Source of the DNA: Ectobius pallidus
Lineage: Eukaryota > Arthropoda > Insecta > Blattodea > Ectobiidae
Length of the DNA: 64,000 nucleotides
Reading direction: 5' to 3'
Assembly: GCA_964059195.1 (NCBI GenBank)
Contig: CAXKWD010000005.1
Coordinates: forward strand, 92,207,882-92,271,881
Every line of letters begins with the position of its first letter. The stretch's first letter is position 1. The position numbers and the translations under genes are program-made. The notes beneath the pieces were generated by a model. That model searched no databases and had not been told where the DNA came from. It saw only the letters and a program-made list of their open reading frames with translations. Of this stretch, positions 1 to 11,792 are shown in pieces.

Positions 1-403
1 TCTTTATAAAATTAATAGGTACCAAGATAAAAACGAAATAACATGACAAGTGCGAATTTCAGAACATACATTTTGATTAAAATATGAATATTCTTTTGTT
101 GCCCATAGTAACAAGAATGCTATTTATAGTACGGTATTTATAATTTAGATATTGTTGTGACATATAGTCAGTTCACCACAGTCGTAATGAACACACCAAA
201 ATCAATTAGAGCGAGGTGGTATACGGTAATATGGAAGAGGTCCTGGGATTAAATCAAACCTCTTGGCCACCTCAATTTACCAGTAGGCTGTTTGTAATAA
301 CTCATTAGTGCAGCATTTGCTTCTATTGTTCGGCTATATCTCAATGTATCTTGCATTTTTGCCTTTGAGATTGAGGAAACCATGCAAACCCCAAGTTATT
401 ATT

Positions 404-480
404 GTTGTTATTGTTATTGCTGTTATTGTTGTTGTTGTTATTGTTATTATTATTATTATTATTTTTTTTTTTTTTTTTCT
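404..480. repeat. TTG/ATT trinucleotide microsatellite with poly-T
   Basis: A run of TTG and ATT triplets (TATTGTTGTTATTGTTATTG and similar) passes into (ATT)n and then about 18 T residues. A chance reading frame over it is low-complexity (V/I then F) and is not a gene. Confidence 0.9.
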
Positions 481-918
481 GGGTAAAAGCATTGAATATA
501 AAGACCAACCCTGATGCTTTCCATTCTAGATACTTTTAGTGGAAATTCTTAAGCAGTTGAAGCCCCACTTGGATCGCCAGTCGTAGTGGAAATTATCCTT
601 ACGGCCATCACAGTTGGGCAGTCCGTAAGATTATTTGGGCGCCAGAGTGATCCTTCACTCAGAATTTATTCAATCCCCCTACCCAGGCTATCAGCGGTGC
701 GAGCCGTCGATCTTTTCTCAGAGCCGATGATGTGATATGCAGGAGTGTTATCGTCTACTGAATTAAAATTCATGGCTGTGGTTGAAATAGTGATTTTTAT
801 TTCCTATAGACATCTAACTATATGACACACGATTCTTTACACTTTTTAACACCATAATAATCCAATGAACATTTTGCGAATCACTCACTTATGAGGTTTT
901 TAAAGAAAACAGTATTTA

Positions 919-1062
919 TACTTATAATTTAAACTTCTCGTTCCAAAATTTGGAAAGTGAATCTTACACTTATAATGTGACCTCTCGATCCAGAGGTGGA
1001 AAACTGAATAATATACTTTTAATGTAACCTCTCACTCCAGAGGTGGAAACAGAGTAATCTTA
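919..1062. repeat. Minisatellite, three imperfect units of about 48 bp
   Basis: Three head-to-tail units share the pattern ACTTWTAATKTRACCTCTC, then a short variable part, then AGAGGTGGAAA. The first unit is the most diverged (TTCCAAAATTTGGAAA in place of TCCAGAGGTGGAAA). No function can be read from it. Confidence 0.75.
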
Positions 1063-2913
1063 TATTTCCAAAATACATTATCAAGTCTATTTTGGAAATT
1101 TTGTTAACGCCTACTTCTTAATTCTTTTAATTAGAAGGACTGGTTACACGGCTACTGCTGCATTTCATTGGTTAAGCCTAATAACAATTTCAGCCAATAG
1201 AAAAATTACATTTACTTGCAGAATTTTCTCACACTGCTCAGACATGATTACGCATATATTATTTCCGCATGGGAAAATCGAAACACATAAATATCTTATC
1301 TGATTTTGCAGACTTAAGAACTAAATTACACCTATACACTTATTGTTAAACATGACCAATTATTTCTTTTCGGCATTCTACACAATATCTCAATAAACCT
1401 TTTCTCTTCCTCTAAAATTCTACAAAACATTTAGGTTCCATGGCATTAAACACTTTTATTACATTCTTCCTGGCTATTGAAACTAACAAAATACTACTGG
1501 ACTACCTGCTATCTCCAAGAAGATTCTGTGAGAAATTGTTTGAAATCTAGCTTATACAATATGTAACATGAAAACTAATTTTATTTCCTTATTTCGCTAA
1601 AATGAACTTATTTAAAATAATTGCTAAATAATTCATTCATAGCTAAGTAGAATAAGTATTGCCATTATTATTTGATTAATTCCCTCCTAATTAATTTACA
1701 TTACTTATTAAATTCCATTTCATACTTACTAGTTTTCTGAAAATGCAATAAATAAAATTTAATTGTCCCTATAATTTACTTTTTTCTGTGCTAGCCTTTA
1801 ACATGTATATTCGAGAAAGTTTGTGCAATATATTATCAAATATAATAATGCATTATTACTGTATCTTGATAATCTCATACCGATACTGGTCTGTTTTACT
1901 TCACTTTTATTTTATTCTGATTTCACAAAATGATGTGGATATTATGTATACGTTTACATGTTTATTAATTACTGAGTAGGGCATGGAGCAAAATTGGTCT
2001 GAACAGCTAATATTGTACTTATAGATCACAAATTGTATACCTGTGTAAACAGCAATTTTAATGTATACTGCAGGGTATTTAAATTGTATATTGTATGACG
2101 AAGCCAAAAATTGTAATATTTTATATGGTGAATAAACAAACAAAACCAAAAAAAAAAAACCATATTCAATTGTGAAATTAATTGAAGATAGTCTTTTTTG
2201 GTTGCCATAGCAGTGGGAAAAAATTAGCAGCTCTGAAATAAATTTTTTGCAATGTAACACATCAAATTGTCGATTGCTTCAATTTTGTTAGCCCTCCATA
2301 CTTGTTTCATTTTTTTATAACATCACAGCACTTAAAGATATGTTTTTCTCATATGTGGACAGAAGGGGATCATGAATTCATGCCTAAACGGAAAACGAAT
2401 GATTTGGACAAAACTAACAATGCAGAGGAGGTTTTTTTGGGGGGGGAGACTCGAATCTAAAGTGCACTTTAATCATGAAATGCAGCTCGAAGCTGGGTTT
2501 TTAGCTTTTGATTATTATCAATCATTTTAGTTTCTTATGCATGATTTGGGCAAGTTTCATGAATCTGTGGTTTGTTTTAATTGTTTCATTTTGAATCCGT
2601 GTGTCCATACGGCAGCATAAGATTTGTTAATTATTTATTTATAATTATACATAAAACAATATATCAATCAAAAATAAAGTTATGTAATTCTTGTAATTTA
2701 TATAAATATAATGTTTCAATTATTTTTCTGTTAAGTGATTCATTTAAATAAAACATCTAGCAGTTGAGTAAATAATCGTGAGCAAAGCCATGAGCACCTA
2801 CCAGTAGGTAATATGTAATTTTTTTAAAATCTGCATGTCCATATTTATTTAGTAAGCCAAGCAAATGATAAGAATTACAAGCATAACCGTTTGATTGTAT
2901 TTACTTTCAACAG

Positions 2914-3033
2914 CCCACTGGTGAGTCCAGCAGCTGCTCCAGTATTGAAACAGTTACTACTATTTCATTGGCTTCGAGAGTGACAGTAACTGGAGAAGAT
3001 GAAGTTGATGATGTGGTTGACAACAAATCTAAG
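2914..3033 (+). CDS. Candidate internal exon, phase 0 (unassigned gene)
   Basis: This is an open 40-codon block with higher GC than its flanks. It is preceded by a pyrimidine-containing acceptor (TTTCAACAG) and followed by a GTATTT donor. The peptide is serine-rich and then acidic (starts PTGESSSCSSIETVTTISLA, later DEVDDVVDN). Both ends are phase 0, as in the next two candidate exons at 7894 and 11592, which supports one transcript. I do not recognise the protein. It might be the 5' part of the mitochondrial fission regulator gene whose clear exons begin at 25813, because the phases would allow it, but no family signature of that protein's N-terminus is visible. Confidence 0.55.
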
Positions 3034-3838
3034 GTATTTTGTCAATACAACAAGATTCAAAGAGTTAAATGAAATCATATTTATTTCCATTATTCTTAAT
3101 GTGACCTTTTAAAATTTAGCTTCAAGTTCTAGTGGTCAGAGCTCCTGTTCTAAGTTTTAATTTCCAGCTCTGCCACTGGTTCTTTGCCTGTGCACATTCA
3201 CTATATTAAGGCTATTATATAATAATTTTTTGGAGACATATTATGTGCAAATTAAATTCAAAGCATCCAAAATGTTATAGCCGATTATGTGAATCTTTAT
3301 AAGTTTGAGTGTAAATGAGTAAGCTTATTTCTTTTGCGGCATATGTCAATTTTGCACTGACAGCCACTATACTCTTGCCTTACCTTCTGCAGAAGCTTGC
3401 ATCAAGTAACTGCAGAGTGAAATCATGAATCGTAACAAGTCTAAAAGAATCAGATTACTGCCCTGGAGTCCTGTTGTTTTGTGGTTCTGATTGGCTGGTG
3501 TATTTTATGCTACATTAATTAATTAAAGCTGCAACAGTGAAGGCTTTTCTCATTGTTAAAACACACTTTAATGGGGCATCATGTGCAGACTTTTTTGACA
3601 AGGTATAAAAGAAAATGCACTTCTTGATAAAATACATAAAAGTTAAAAGTACAGTGACAATGAGACAACTACTCCTGCAAAATAAAATATCCACATCAGT
3701 CTACAGAGAATTTTAAGAAATCATTTAAGACATTTAGGATAATTTGTATTAGACAAAGGCAAATTTTAAATGTTCACTCATTTTTGTGGATGAAAATTTT
3801 TGAAATTTCCTCTTTTGATATAGGCCTAACCATTATAT

Positions 3839-4722
3839 GGATACCCTACCCTACCATTCCTTTGGTACTATAGGTAGAAGAAGCAGTGTGTTCAACCCCA
3901 AAATTCATTGCCGAGCTTTCAACAAAAATACATGTTTTGAGGTACCCTGAATTCAAAAATACTATTTCAGAAACATGTCTCTCTGTATGTCTGTCAACTG
4001 TCTAGCTCGAGAATGAAAAATCATATAAAAACAAAAGTTCCTTACAAGATACAAAAAATTTGAATCACCAGAAGAATCAACAATAAGAATATTGTATTGT
4101 ATAAATTTTATATTTGTGTCAGGTACTTTCTTGAGATGTGACATTACAATTGGGGACAACTTTCTCTTACTTTTAATGCTACTTTACTTGAATATTTCCT
4201 CTTTCACAATTTTCTTGAAAACGGTTCCAATGATTTTGTTTAAATTTTATGCATGAGGTGATTATAACTAGAACTAAAAACATTATTTGTAACATTTTTT
4301 CGCAAAAAATTCTCTGATTGAGAAGTAGAGAAAAGAAATTTGTGTTTGTGCATTATTACATAAATTTTATTTGAGTTTTGGGTTGCCTATCCTTTGGGAA
4401 TATAACACAAAGCTTGGTAACTACTTTCTCTTCATTTTTACCATGACTTTACATGAAGACTTTATAGGGTAGGCCTACTTGATTTTCTTGAAATGGCTTT
4501 AACAATTTTGTTTCAATTTTCTACAGAAATTGCATAATATATTATAATATAAAGTTATTATGTATTATAGTATATTATACTAACAACTAAAACTTTAATT
4601 TGAACATTTTTATCAATAAGTTCTCTGAAGTATAGTTATAACTTTCTCATTTCGTACAGAAACTTGAACTGCAGGTCTTGCCTCACAATTATTGCAACTT
4701 TGAATGAAGCTGAAACAACCGG
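3839..4722 (+). repeat. Dispersed repeat family R1, + copy (5' portion)
   Basis: The block reads GTACTATAGGTAGAAGAAGC, then AACCCCAAAATTC, CCTGAATTCAAAAATACTAT, CAGAAACATGTCTCTCTGTA and TCTAGCTCGAGAATGAAAAA. The same ordered motifs recur at about 29355-29830 (+) and, reverse-complemented, at about 10830-11000 and 8300-8530. No reading frame is conserved between copies, so this is a non-coding dispersed repeat. The copy is interrupted at 4723-4730 by the target site of a hAT insertion and continues after 6995. Confidence 0.7.
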
Positions 4723-4730
4723 ATGCACAC

Positions 4731-6986
4731 TAGGGTGGCCCATATTATATAGTCAAAATTTCAAAATAAGTCTACAAATCTAGGCACCCCCTAGTTTTTT
4801 TACTAGTAATAAAACAAGTGTTCTGGCAAAATTTGGAGATGATATTCCAATTGGAAGACAGTGCTCAACAGCTTATTGTTTTAAGAATAAATTCCAAAAA
4901 TCGGGATTTTGGAGGGTAGTTTAAATTAAGTACAACCAGTTGGGAATAAGCAAACTGTGTGTATTTCCTATTAGAATATTAATGAATAGTACAAAAATAT
5001 TATATGTGAATGTATTATAAGAAATAAACATGGTTTAATCCTTTGAAGATGATGGCTTCAAACTGTCGACAACTGCTTGTTTTGTCGTCTGGGTTGGAAC
5101 CCACTTTCTATTAGCTTCTACTACTTGCAGGAGCAACTGCTTTTCTTCTTCATCATGTCATAAGCTTATTGAACTGTTCAAATAATTTGACTCCATGCTC
5201 AGCTATGTCAATTACAACTTTGAGGTTTTGTATGATCTTTTCCCCTCTAATGTAATGTGGGTTGCTGCCCCATTCATTCGGATGTGCGGTCAAAAAACTT
5301 GCATTTATTTTCAACTTAGTAAACAACTGGAGTGATCTTTTTGAGGCAAAATCAGCCAAAACAGCTTGGTTAGTTAAAAGTGCTGAGTCTCCTCTTACCT
5401 TTCGGTCTGCAGATTCACACTTCATCTTATTGACAATTTCCGTCTTGTCCTCACTGGATACTTTCTTTGAGAATAAACTCAAACCAATAGTTCATCCGAA
5501 AGATACCACAGATGAGGTTTTAAGGCATTTTTCACGATCTCACTTATTTCAGGATCAATGTCTTGGTATTTTGTCATGTTATTCCACAGAGAAAGATCTG
5601 ACCAAGGAGCATTTGTAGCCATAGGGGCTTCAATCCAGTATTTTACTTACACAAGAGCTCCAAATTTTACAAAGCGTTCTAACTGAGATTTTTCCTTTTG
5701 TGTGGTTTTGAAACCATCTTCATCACGAAACAAATAAATCTTGATTCCATATAACAGCTTCGCCATCCAACGGGCATGTCGTACTGCACCTGGAGCTCTC
5801 CAATGAACCTTGACTGGAGTATTGCCAAGAGCAAGTAAAGAGAGCTCTATTAACTCCATATAGTCATCTCTGAGTTGGTTCTTGCTACCTAAGGCAGCTA
5901 ATAAAACATTGACTGCAGAGAGTTTAAAAACTTCACTGCCAGGAATATCTCTCAAAGGCTGATAATTGTCTTGGTTTATATAATGCCATACTGCCTTGAA
6001 TCTTTTGAATAACGGTATATCAGGAGAACTGGAAGGTCCAAAGCAGAAAGTAAATACCTTACTCAGAACAATTTCTAAGATGTGGTGTCTGCATGCTAGC
6101 CATAATAATTCTTCTTCAACTTTGTGTTCCAGCAAAACACAATCCTGTGTTAACTGAAGAGTGTCAAAACACATGCCCACTATCTTGTTACCCAAATCCC
6201 ATTCCATTAGCACATTATAAACTGCATTCGCTGCATTTGCACCAGTACCACTTACAAGTTTTGGCACACCAAGCAATTTATCTTTACCACCTGCAGATAC
6301 TTAGACAGGCAAACGATCTACTTTATCAGTGCCTAAAATATCAGGAAGAATTTTACCATCCCAATGAACAATGACTGGATCATCAAAAGAAACAGATTCC
6401 TTTATTTCTTCAAACAGTGTTTTTCTTGCTTCTTTCCTTTTGCGTTGAATAGTGCTTCGTGATAATGGCAATGAATTAGGGTCGGTAACTGATTATATTT
6501 AGATATTGGTTCTAGGTCTCTGATACCTAACAAAAATACAGTGTTCGCTTGACGTGTTGAAGTTGATGGCAAAGCCATATTTTAACAAAAAGTCCAAACA
6601 ATCACTTGTAACAAAAGAGTCCTTACGAACAACATTTACAGTTCTAATATTTTCACTTTTTTACATAGTTTTTTTGTTATTTAAACTTTAACAGAACAGT
6701 CCTCACAAACAACTTTTGACAGTTTTAATTTGTTCTACATTTTATTTAGTTTTCTGGATATTTCTATCTCAAAAACAGCATCTGGAAACAACAACAAAAA
6801 TTAGAAATTATATATTAAAAAAATTAAGAAAAGAACGAAATTTTCAAAACTTGTAAGACGTTGAGCACTGCCTTCTACTGTACCTAGGGCATTGGAATTT
6901 TGGCAATTTACTACTACCAGCTGAAGTTAAAAAAATAGTGGGTGCCCAGGGGTGTAGGATAAATTTGAAATTTTTGGGCACCCTAA
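4731..6986 (-). mobile_element. hAT-type DNA transposon, 2256 bp, complete ends, 8-bp target duplication
   Basis: The ends are inverted (TAGGGTGGCCC on the left, GGGCACCCTA on the right). The element is flanked by a perfect 8-bp direct repeat ATGCACAC at 4723-4730 and 6987-6994, the hallmark of hAT insertion. Inside, on the minus strand, lies a broken transposase gene. The inner ends also share an inverted block containing AGGCAGTGCTCAAC-type sequence. The element sits inside a copy of dispersed repeat R1, so it inserted after that repeat. Confidence 0.9.
5153..6520 (-). pseudogene. hAT-element transposase, broken by two stops and a frameshift
   Basis: Read on the minus strand, the gene starts near 6520 with a basic stretch (LPLSRSTIQRKRKEARK), passes VIVHWDGK (probable first catalytic Asp), stops in frame just after DRLPV near 6300, and continues with GNKIVGMCFDT (second Asp) and a CRHHI motif typical of the region after the second Asp in hAT-like DDE transposases. 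The main open piece is 5647-6276 and ends in a TAA at 5647-5649. The frame then continues as VKYWIEAPMATNAPWSDL, and a frameshift near 5480 leads into a 109-residue C-terminal piece (5153-5482). The two stops and the frameshift indicate a dead copy. I infer the function from the motifs and the element's 8-bp target duplication; the exact subfamily is not certain. Confidence 0.75.
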
Positions 6987-7893
6987 TGCACACTACTGCA
7001 ATTCCCTATACTGGAGGTAGAGGTCTTTTGTTTCACATCATATTTTTTATAAACACTCTAACTGCATGTAGATAATATCTTGTTTTTGGGATTTTTGAGT
7101 GTAACAGTAGGCCATGCAACTATTGATTTGCATCTGTTTCTGTTATTGTGATGTGCCCTCTGTTCATTTTGTCTAATATTCAATTCTATTATTATGATAT
7201 TAGATGAAATACTGAATGAAGTGTAGCAGACTTAATTGGGAGATCACTAGAAATCCTTACACTAAATAATCTGACACGTTTTTCAGAAGGTTTTCCACAT
7301 TTGTAAAGGTAAATACTTGATTAATTTTGTTTCCCTCAATTATTTCTCTTTCTGTCCCTTGTCGTAAATGTTCTTGTTTCCTTTGCAAAGAGTCTCCCCA
7401 GTATAACCAAATACTATAGAGTACAATACAGGATACTTTGTGATACATCGAGGGGCAATAACTTGAGCACCATCTAGCGGCCCAACCTGCTACTACTGAA
7501 TACAGATGCAGTAACTAGATACAAAGATATCAACCAATTTCTATTAGAGGAGCCGAAGTAGCCAACCTCGGCATGTTACATATAAGGGATTTGATTTTTC
7601 TATCTATCTATGGTCCAGAAAAAAAATGCTGTTTGTAAATAAATTACCTAAAATATTAAACAAGAAAGCAACATTGAAAAAAAGAGATGTGTTGTTGTTA
7701 GCAACCGCTAAGTTGAAATATTTGTGTTTTCATTGATATTTTTAGAACTATTTCGGGAGTTCTATGTTTTGTTTGCTCATTAATATTCATATAATTACTT
7801 AAACAGTGTTTTGGTCCTTAGTGTTTGGTGCTACATTAAAACATTGCAGTTTATATGTGTTTGGAATATTTTAATTTGCCCCCAAGTTTGCAG

Positions 7894-7950
7894 GTTGTGG
7901 CTGCCAGGAGTGCTGCAAAATCTGTCCCCCATTTTTCCATTGCCAAAGCA
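7894..7950 (+). CDS. Candidate 19-codon internal exon, phase 0 (unassigned gene)
   Basis: This short open block follows the acceptor CCCAAGTTTGCAG and ends at the strong donor GTAAGT. It encodes VVAARSAAKSVPHFSIAKA. Both ends are phase 0, matching the candidate exons at 2914 and 11592. The peptide has no recognisable domain. Its reality rests on the good splice sites and phase agreement; short exons are easily mimicked by chance. Confidence 0.5.
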
Positions 7951-8299
7951 GTAAGTGTCCAGTATTATCCTATATTGTATTTGGTATAACTACCTATGCA
8001 AATAGATAAAAGGTGACGACTTAAAAATATTATTGAAAGAATAATAATTGGGTTGTTAGGCTTTAATATGATGATAGTTAAATACGGGGGTGAAATACCT
8101 TCCCCTTCCCCAAGTCAGACATTCTCTTCATGTATATTGGTTGTAAAAATAAAGTTAAAATTGTTACCACATTGCATCGCATTCCTGAAGGATACACAAT
8201 CCTAATAAAATCTGATTAATGCACTCATGTAACTTTATTTGCCCTGAGCATGGACAATGCACCTTTCTCACTTCACATTCTGATATAGAATAAGAGGCT

Positions 8300-8532
8300 A
8301 TATTTTAAAGAGTGCATATTCAGTTGTTTCAACCTGATGCAAAGCTTTATTGTTTCTGCGGACTGTGGCTTATAACTATCCTTCAGAGAATTTTTGCACA
8401 AAAAAACAAAAAGCTTCAATTGAAAGTTTTACCTCTTAGTATATGCAACCTCATGTACAAAACTTCAACAAAATTATTAGAGCCATTTTCAAGAAAATTG
8501 CGGAAAACAAACTTTTGATAATGTAAGAGAAT
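8300..8532 (-). repeat. Dispersed repeat family R1, minus copy (distal part)
   Basis: The reverse complement contains TTTTCTTGAAAATGGCTCTA followed by ATTTTGTTGAAGTTTTGTAC, which aligns with 4205-4260 (TTCTTGAAAACGGTTCCAAT) and about 29640-29700. The same copy resumes at 10801 after the hAT insertion. No reading frame is preserved. Confidence 0.6.
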
Positions 8533-8540
8533 GTCATCAC

Positions 8541-10792
8541 TAGGGTTAGGATTTTTAGGTGCGCACCTTTTCTCGTAGGGTAAATTAAAGCTCTTCGGAA
8601 AGATACCACAGTGTGAGATTTTATCTATAGTCGAGAATGGAGACATTTTTGTAGCACCTTTTCTCCCTTTTTTGGTACCTTTTACCCCTTTTTTCTCAAC
8701 AGTGCCCATAATCCCCTTTCTTCCCCTTTTTCATATACTGTAGCTTATCAATATTCTTCTAGAGTGCATTTTATCATTATAAAGCGTTATGAATGACTTG
8801 TGAGTTTCATTCCATTTTACTTCCAGTAAAAGCGGGACTGAAAGCACACCTGCAACAACAGAAAATGATACGTGCAAACCCTCTTTCTCTCACTTTGCCG
8901 AAACAAATAGCTCCCTACAATGGAAATGCATATTTCATTCCATCAACAATAATATTGTGTGTGCGCGAAATCATCTTTCACTTTGCCGAAACAAATAGCT
9001 TGCTACAATGGAAATGCGTATTTCATTCCACCAAATTATAATTTATTATAAAAAAAAATATTGTGAATACGCAAATCCTCTTTCTCTCACTTCCATCTTC
9101 TTGACTTCACCAGTCAGTAGTCTGTTGATCGTGAGTGCAAATCTGTGATTAAATGAGTGTATTTTTGCCATGCCTAAGGTGTCTAGAGCCCGGTTATTTT
9201 CTGTGTCTCAGGAATTCAAACAAGATTCCGTAGAAACAGATGGAACTGTAATACAGTGTAGCATTTGCGATTCAGGAATTTTGTTAGATGAAAAACACCA
9301 GCGAGACCGCATCAAACAACACATTTCCACTTCTAAGCATCAAAAGAACAAGACACTTCAAGCAAATAAATCGCGACAACCTTTATTACGGAATGCGATT
9401 GAACAGTGTTCATCGAAAACTCAAAATTTGATGAAATTTAACATTGATTTATGTGCTGCTCTTACACAAGCGGGAATTCCACTCAATTAGGTAAACCATC
9501 CGACTTTCAAAGGATTCCTTGAAAAATACACAAAGATGTCAGTGCCTGATGAGAGTACTATAAGAAGAAACTACATGGAGCCTGTTTACCAAGAAACCAT
9601 AAAAACCATCAAGGAGAAAGTGGCTGATTGTGATGTGGGAATCATAGTGGATGAAACTACAGACTCAATGGAATGATATGTTTTGAACATTTTAGTTTTT
9701 CCCCTAACAGGGGAGAACGTTAAGCCCATGTTGTTTAAAATGTACGAACTGGAGAAAGCCAACGCCAATACAGTAATGCAATCAATCATGGACTTCTGTC
9801 AAAACCTGTGGCCAAGTGGTATCGCATTTGAAAAACTTCTTCTGGTGGTTACAGACCAGGCTCCATACATGGTTTCAGCAATTAACCAATTGAAACCTTT
9901 GTTCCCTAAGTTAAAGCATGTGACATGCCTAGCCCATGCCCTTCACAGGGTTTGTGAATCCATAAGTAATGAATACGACATTGCAAATGAATACATCTCT
10001 GCCCTGAAGAAGATTCTACAGAAAGCTCCGAGTCGTGTTGTTGCCTACAAGGAAATCACTGGCCTCCCCCTTCCAAAATTCCCGGTTATTACTCGCTGGG
10101 GATCATGGATTCAGTGTGTTGTTATGTTGTGTGAGAATTTTGACAAGATTAAGGATTTTGTGCTTTCATTGGATCCAGCAGACGCAGGTGCGATTTCCAA
10201 GGCCCAACAACTTCTGCTACCGGAAAAAATACAGAATTTGGAGACAGAACTATTTTGTGTTCCATGGTTACAAGTACTTGACTGCAGCTATCAAACAATT
10301 GGAAGAACAAGGTCTCGAAAAGGAAAAACAATGGGATATTTTCACTACAGTGAGGGACCAGTTAGAGGGCTTTGCTAAAGACAAACTTGAGTCTGGTCTT
10401 CAGAAAAATCCGGATGTTGAGGAATTTGCCACATGTGTAGAGTTGCCATTCCGAGTGAATATAAAGTTTGCCCCACTAGTTTCTGTGGATGTCGAAAGAA
10501 GCTTTAGCATGTAGGCCTACAAAGACATTCTATGTCCTAATAGAAACAGGCTTACTTTTAAAAATGTAGATATGCTCAATGTCTTGAAGTACAACAGCTT
10601 CCTGTATTTTACTGTTTCTGGTGAGTGATGATTTGATGTGTTTTTTCGCAACTCAATAACTGTTAATAGAAGATAGATTTTTTTGAATTACTTGAGTAAA
10701 ATAGCACCTTTTTGTCCCCTTTTTTACCTTATTTTAGCACCTTTTCCCTTCCTTTTTTCATATAAAATTTGCACCTAAAAATCCTAACCCTG
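8541..10792 (+). mobile_element. hAT transposon, 2252 bp, complete ends, 8-bp target duplication
   Basis: The inverted ends share AGGGTTAGGATTTTTAGG (T first on the left, C first on the right). A perfect 8-bp direct repeat GTCATCAC flanks it at 8533-8540 and 10793-10800. It carries a degenerate transposase gene on the + strand. Subterminal sequence is rich in short motifs such as GCACCTTTT and TACCTTTT near both ends, probably transposase-binding sites. It lies inside an R1 repeat copy. Confidence 0.92.
9170..10628 (+). pseudogene. hAT transposase with N-terminal BED/CGGBP1-like zinc finger, broken
   Basis: The frame opens at 9170 (MPKVSRARLF). A zinc-binding region follows (CSICDSGILL, then RIKQHISTSKHQKNK), resembling the BED-like finger of CGGBP1-related hAT proteins. 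The same frame continues through a TAG at 9488 and a TGA near 9674 into 9683-10378, which holds VGIIVDETTDS, LLLVVTDQAPYM and the C..H region VTCLAHALHRVC, all typical of the hAT catalytic core. A frameshift near 10250-10300 moves into the frame that ends VSVDVERSFSM, the hAT C-terminal dimerisation motif. A further TAG at 10512 breaks it before LNVLKYNSFL. With at least three stops and a frameshift this copy cannot make active transposase. Confidence 0.88.
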
Positions 10793-10800
10793 GTCATCAC

Positions 10801-11010
10801 CTAACCAAATACAATTTTTTTTTAATGACTTTCCATTCTGAAGCTAGGCTGTTCACAGACACACATAAACACAGACATGCTTTCTTGATATAGCATTTTT
10901 GGATTGAGAGGACCTCAAAACGGATATTTATGTTAAAAGCTCAACTTAAATTTCAGGGTTGAACACAATGCTACCTCTACCTATAGTACTTATGGTATGG
11001 ATAGAAAAAG
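10801..11010 (-). repeat. Dispersed repeat family R1, minus copy (proximal part)
   Basis: The reverse complement reads GTACTATAGGTAGAGGTAGC, GTGTTCAACCCTGAAATTTA and CAGCCTAGCTTCAGAATGG, matching the + copies at about 3860-4020 and 29370-29530. It is the continuation of 8300-8532, separated by the hAT insertion. Confidence 0.65.
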
Positions 11011-11591
11011 TAAAATAGACTTCTCCAAGTTGCTTTGTTTCCCTTCATATACTTTTGTTTCAAGAACATACATCTTTTCTCTATTTTATAAGTATGCTGA
11101 AATATGCAGCTGATAATCCTGTTATTCAAATAAAACTGTAAACTTTTGTAGGTTCTCCATGTACTCAGGTTTTGTGTGATGCTGTAATGGATACATGATT
11201 GTCATGTATACATTCATTTGCCTGCCCCTGTTTATTGACATACTTTTTCAAGCAAAGGGTGTGTGAATGTGCATGTAGGGCCAGCTTGTCGATATAGGCA
11301 CTCAAAACCTCACACCTAGTTACATCTGTATTCTGCTTGCAAAGGATTATAAAATTAGGAAGAACCCTTAACTTATGTGGATAAAATTAGCAAACTGGAT
11401 AATCCGCCCATGGATAATAGGGATTTTGCTATCTCTTCAAAATTAAGGAATAATATTGTGCTTACAAATTGCGATGGTGATATTTACTATATCCCTAATG
11501 CTGCATGAGGCATGTACTATACTCTACATGAAAATCTCTATACTAACCTTGAGCTTACTATTTTCATTAACTTCTGTTCCTATTTTTCCAG

Positions 11592-11792
11592 GCTGTATTG
11601 CATCAGAGAGAATACATGAATTTCATGCATTCTATGGTATGGAAATTTCTAAGTGTTGGGATAGTGGGGTCATCCCGAAAGCGTGTGCGCTGGCCCACAT
11701 CGCTGACGGTTTCCAAGATGCTGGAAATGTGCATGTTGATTTGCACGAAGGTAATCTGCTGGTTCGAAATATCGATGAAAGCTATTAGGAAG
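11592..11792 (+). CDS. Candidate 67-codon internal exon, phase 0 (unassigned gene)
   Basis: This open block is flanked by a TATTTTTCCAG acceptor and a GTGAGT donor, GC-richer than its surroundings, and phase 0 at both ends. The peptide begins AVLHQREYMNFMHSMVWKFL, then a basic stretch GSSRKRVRWP, then a cysteine- and methionine-rich hydrophobic run (KMLEMCMLICTKVICWF). It might contain a membrane-associated segment. A second frame is also open over most of the interval but does not reach the donor, so the phase-0 frame is preferred. I do not recognise the family. It may be spliced to the exons at 2914 and 7894, and possibly to the fission regulator exons downstream. Confidence 0.55.

Larger units (their letters stand above)
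1..2913. other. Non-coding stretch (intron or intergenic) with simple repeats
   Basis: I see no convincing exon here. It contains a TTG/ATT-rich microsatellite near 404-480, a three-unit minisatellite at about 919-1062 and long AT-rich DNA. A GC-richer block at about 545-755 differs in composition from its surroundings and may be an old retroelement fragment, but I could not identify it. The reading frames in this stretch are short and AT-driven and look fortuitous. Since the first candidate exon at 2914 begins after an AG acceptor, this is probably intron. Confidence 0.5.
3034..7893 (+). other. Probable intron carrying a dispersed repeat split by a hAT transposon
   Basis: GTATTT at 3034 and TTTGCAG at 7893 bound this 4.9-kb interval. 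It carries a copy of a dispersed repeat (about 3839-4722, resuming after 6995) and, inside that copy, a hAT transposon at 4731-6986. I see no host coding signal in the rest (3034-3830 and 7020-7890). Confidence 0.5.
7951..11591 (+). other. Probable intron with a second R1 repeat copy split by a hAT transposon
   Basis: Bounded by GTAAGT at 7951 and a TTTTTCCAG acceptor at 11591. The repeat material is the minus-strand R1 copy (about 8300-8532 and 10801-11000) with a hAT element inserted at 8541-10792. I see nothing coding in 7951-8290 or 11010-11590. Confidence 0.5.

Noticed and set aside
308..514. 68-residue open frame with V/I and F runs
   Set aside because: It is the translation of a TTG/ATT microsatellite and poly-T run; no protein signal.
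11456..11788. Alternative + frame over the candidate exon at 11592 (110 residues)
   Set aside because: It starts within the intron and runs into a stop just before the donor; the phase-0 frame fits the splice sites better.
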